Part shown: in pieces, positions 53,032 to 53,304 of the stretch
How the letters are laid out: every line of letters starts with the position of its first letter
Numbering within the stretch: position 1 is the first letter of the stretch
Assembly: GCA_029263415.1 (NCBI GenBank)
Contig: JAJCXN010000025.1
Location: 1-53,304, forward strand
Direction of reading: 5' to 3'
DNA length: 53,304 nucleotides
Source: Acidobacteriota bacterium
GTDB lineage: Bacteria > Acidobacteriota > Thermoanaerobaculia > Multivoradales > Multivoraceae
Notes under the pieces: model-generated
Seen by the model: only the letters and a program-made list of their open reading frames with translations
What the model was told of the DNA's origin: nothing
The model's database searches: none
Program-made: the position numbers and the translations under genes

Positions 53032-53304
53032 TCAGAGACCCAAGACCAGACGGAGGCCGTGATCGACGTCGTCTAGAAGAACTTGGGGCAGTTGACCTAT
53101 TCTCTCGCTTAGCCATGAGCGATCAACCAGCTCGAGACCGAGTGGCACGGCAACCGAGTCCTTCGGCAGACCTGTCGCCGCGGAGTGCAGAAGCACGTTG
53201 CCTGCCATGCCGGCTCTGTCGACGTTTGATGTCAAGGGAACGACATGTGTTTGCCAAACTTCAACGCCGAGGACCTCTTCCGCTGAAACAACAACGCATG
53301 GTCG
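53032..53304 (-). CDS. MazF/PemK-like toxin, partial at the window edge
   Basis: C-terminal 90 residues of a MazF-type endoribonuclease; the 5' end lies beyond the right edge. Reading in from the edge the frame gives RPCVVVSAEEVLGVEVWQTH, then VVPLTSNVDRAGMAGNVLL, TGLPKDSVAVPLGLELVDR and a closing LDDVDHGLRLVLGL. The PLTSN strand and LPKDSVA loop are standard MazF features, and the length to the stop is normal. MazF toxins cleave mRNA at short sequences and are held in check by a MazE-like antitoxin, usually encoded just upstream, which here would be outside the window. Nothing downstream inside the window looks like a partner. Confidence 0.85.
   Translation of the reverse strand, partial: RPCVVVSAEEVLGVEVWQTHVVPLTSNVDRAGMAGNVLLHSAATGLPKDSVAVPLGLELVDRSWLSERIGQLPQVLLDDVDHGLRLVLGL

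Overview
Organism. The window is GC-rich, gene-dense bacterial chromosome with no rRNA, tRNA, CRISPR array or intact prophage visible. Several features suggest a member of the Acidobacteriota or a close relative: a PadR regulator overlapping an 'ADOP'-type duplicated FtsX permease, a TolB-propeller/amidohydrolase fusion, a PQQ-type propeller protein, a winged-helix/TPR regulator, an ECF sigma factor of the large-insert type, and secreted proteins ending in a GFESG..W tail. This assignment is inference from gene content, with no marker gene seen.

Layout. 1-6600: secreted TolB-propeller amidohydrolase, ECF sigma factor, membrane LytTR regulator and secreted class C-type serine hydrolase, all on +. 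6658-12377: a - strand block of PQQ-type propeller, PD40 lipoprotein, periplasmic MBL-fold hydrolase, and an overlapping alpha/beta hydrolase plus extradiol (VOC) dioxygenase pair. 12430-16524 (+): a second serine hydrolase and two overlapping PilT-type retraction ATPases. 16609-18159 (-): biotin-dependent acyl-CoA carboxylase carboxyltransferase. 18608-24300: an unstable zone with an intact TMTC-like mannosyltransferase/TPR protein, a C-terminally truncated paralog fused tail-to-tail with a truncated ArnT/GT39-like gene, a short scrambled copy of the carboxyltransferase gene, a GNAT gene, a secreted unknown protein and a hydrolase remnant.

24381-28816: a MocR regulator (PLP-dependent GntR type) divergent from a compact operon. 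The operon holds a damaged PPOX-type flavin-binding protein, a LysE-type exporter, and a fusion of a class V aminotransferase-fold enzyme with a RimJ/L-type acetyltransferase. This looks like an amino-acid modification and export module under PLP-sensing control. 29454-34030: a small unknown protein, a CPBP membrane protease, then PadR and the ADOP permease; PadR has a near-consensus promoter that would give a leaderless mRNA. 34461-36827 (-): a CadC-like winged-helix/TPR regulator.

37658-52138 is the most distinctive part: three consecutive, translationally close genes for secreted proteins of 653, 2857 and 1310 residues. They are richer in C-ending codons than most of the window and form an apparent operon. 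The giant middle protein joins an SBBP-like propeller, a LamG domain, a long conserved region without a known name, a helical coiled-coil core and a fragment resembling a PPC domain. The third protein has Calx-beta repeats, a lactonase-type propeller, Ig-like modules and the GFESG..W tail. I see no described system that this trio belongs to.

52139-53304: a decayed IS200/RAYT-type Y1 transposase (one frameshift, one in-frame stop) next to REP-like GCAGCAAAAGGTGCC repeats, and the C-terminal part of a MazF-like toxin running off the right edge. Related REP-like repeats occur at about 23.9, 34.3 and 37.5 kb; the 37.5 kb copy forms the C-terminal codons of a secreted protein. Short tandem duplications sit at or just past many stop codons.
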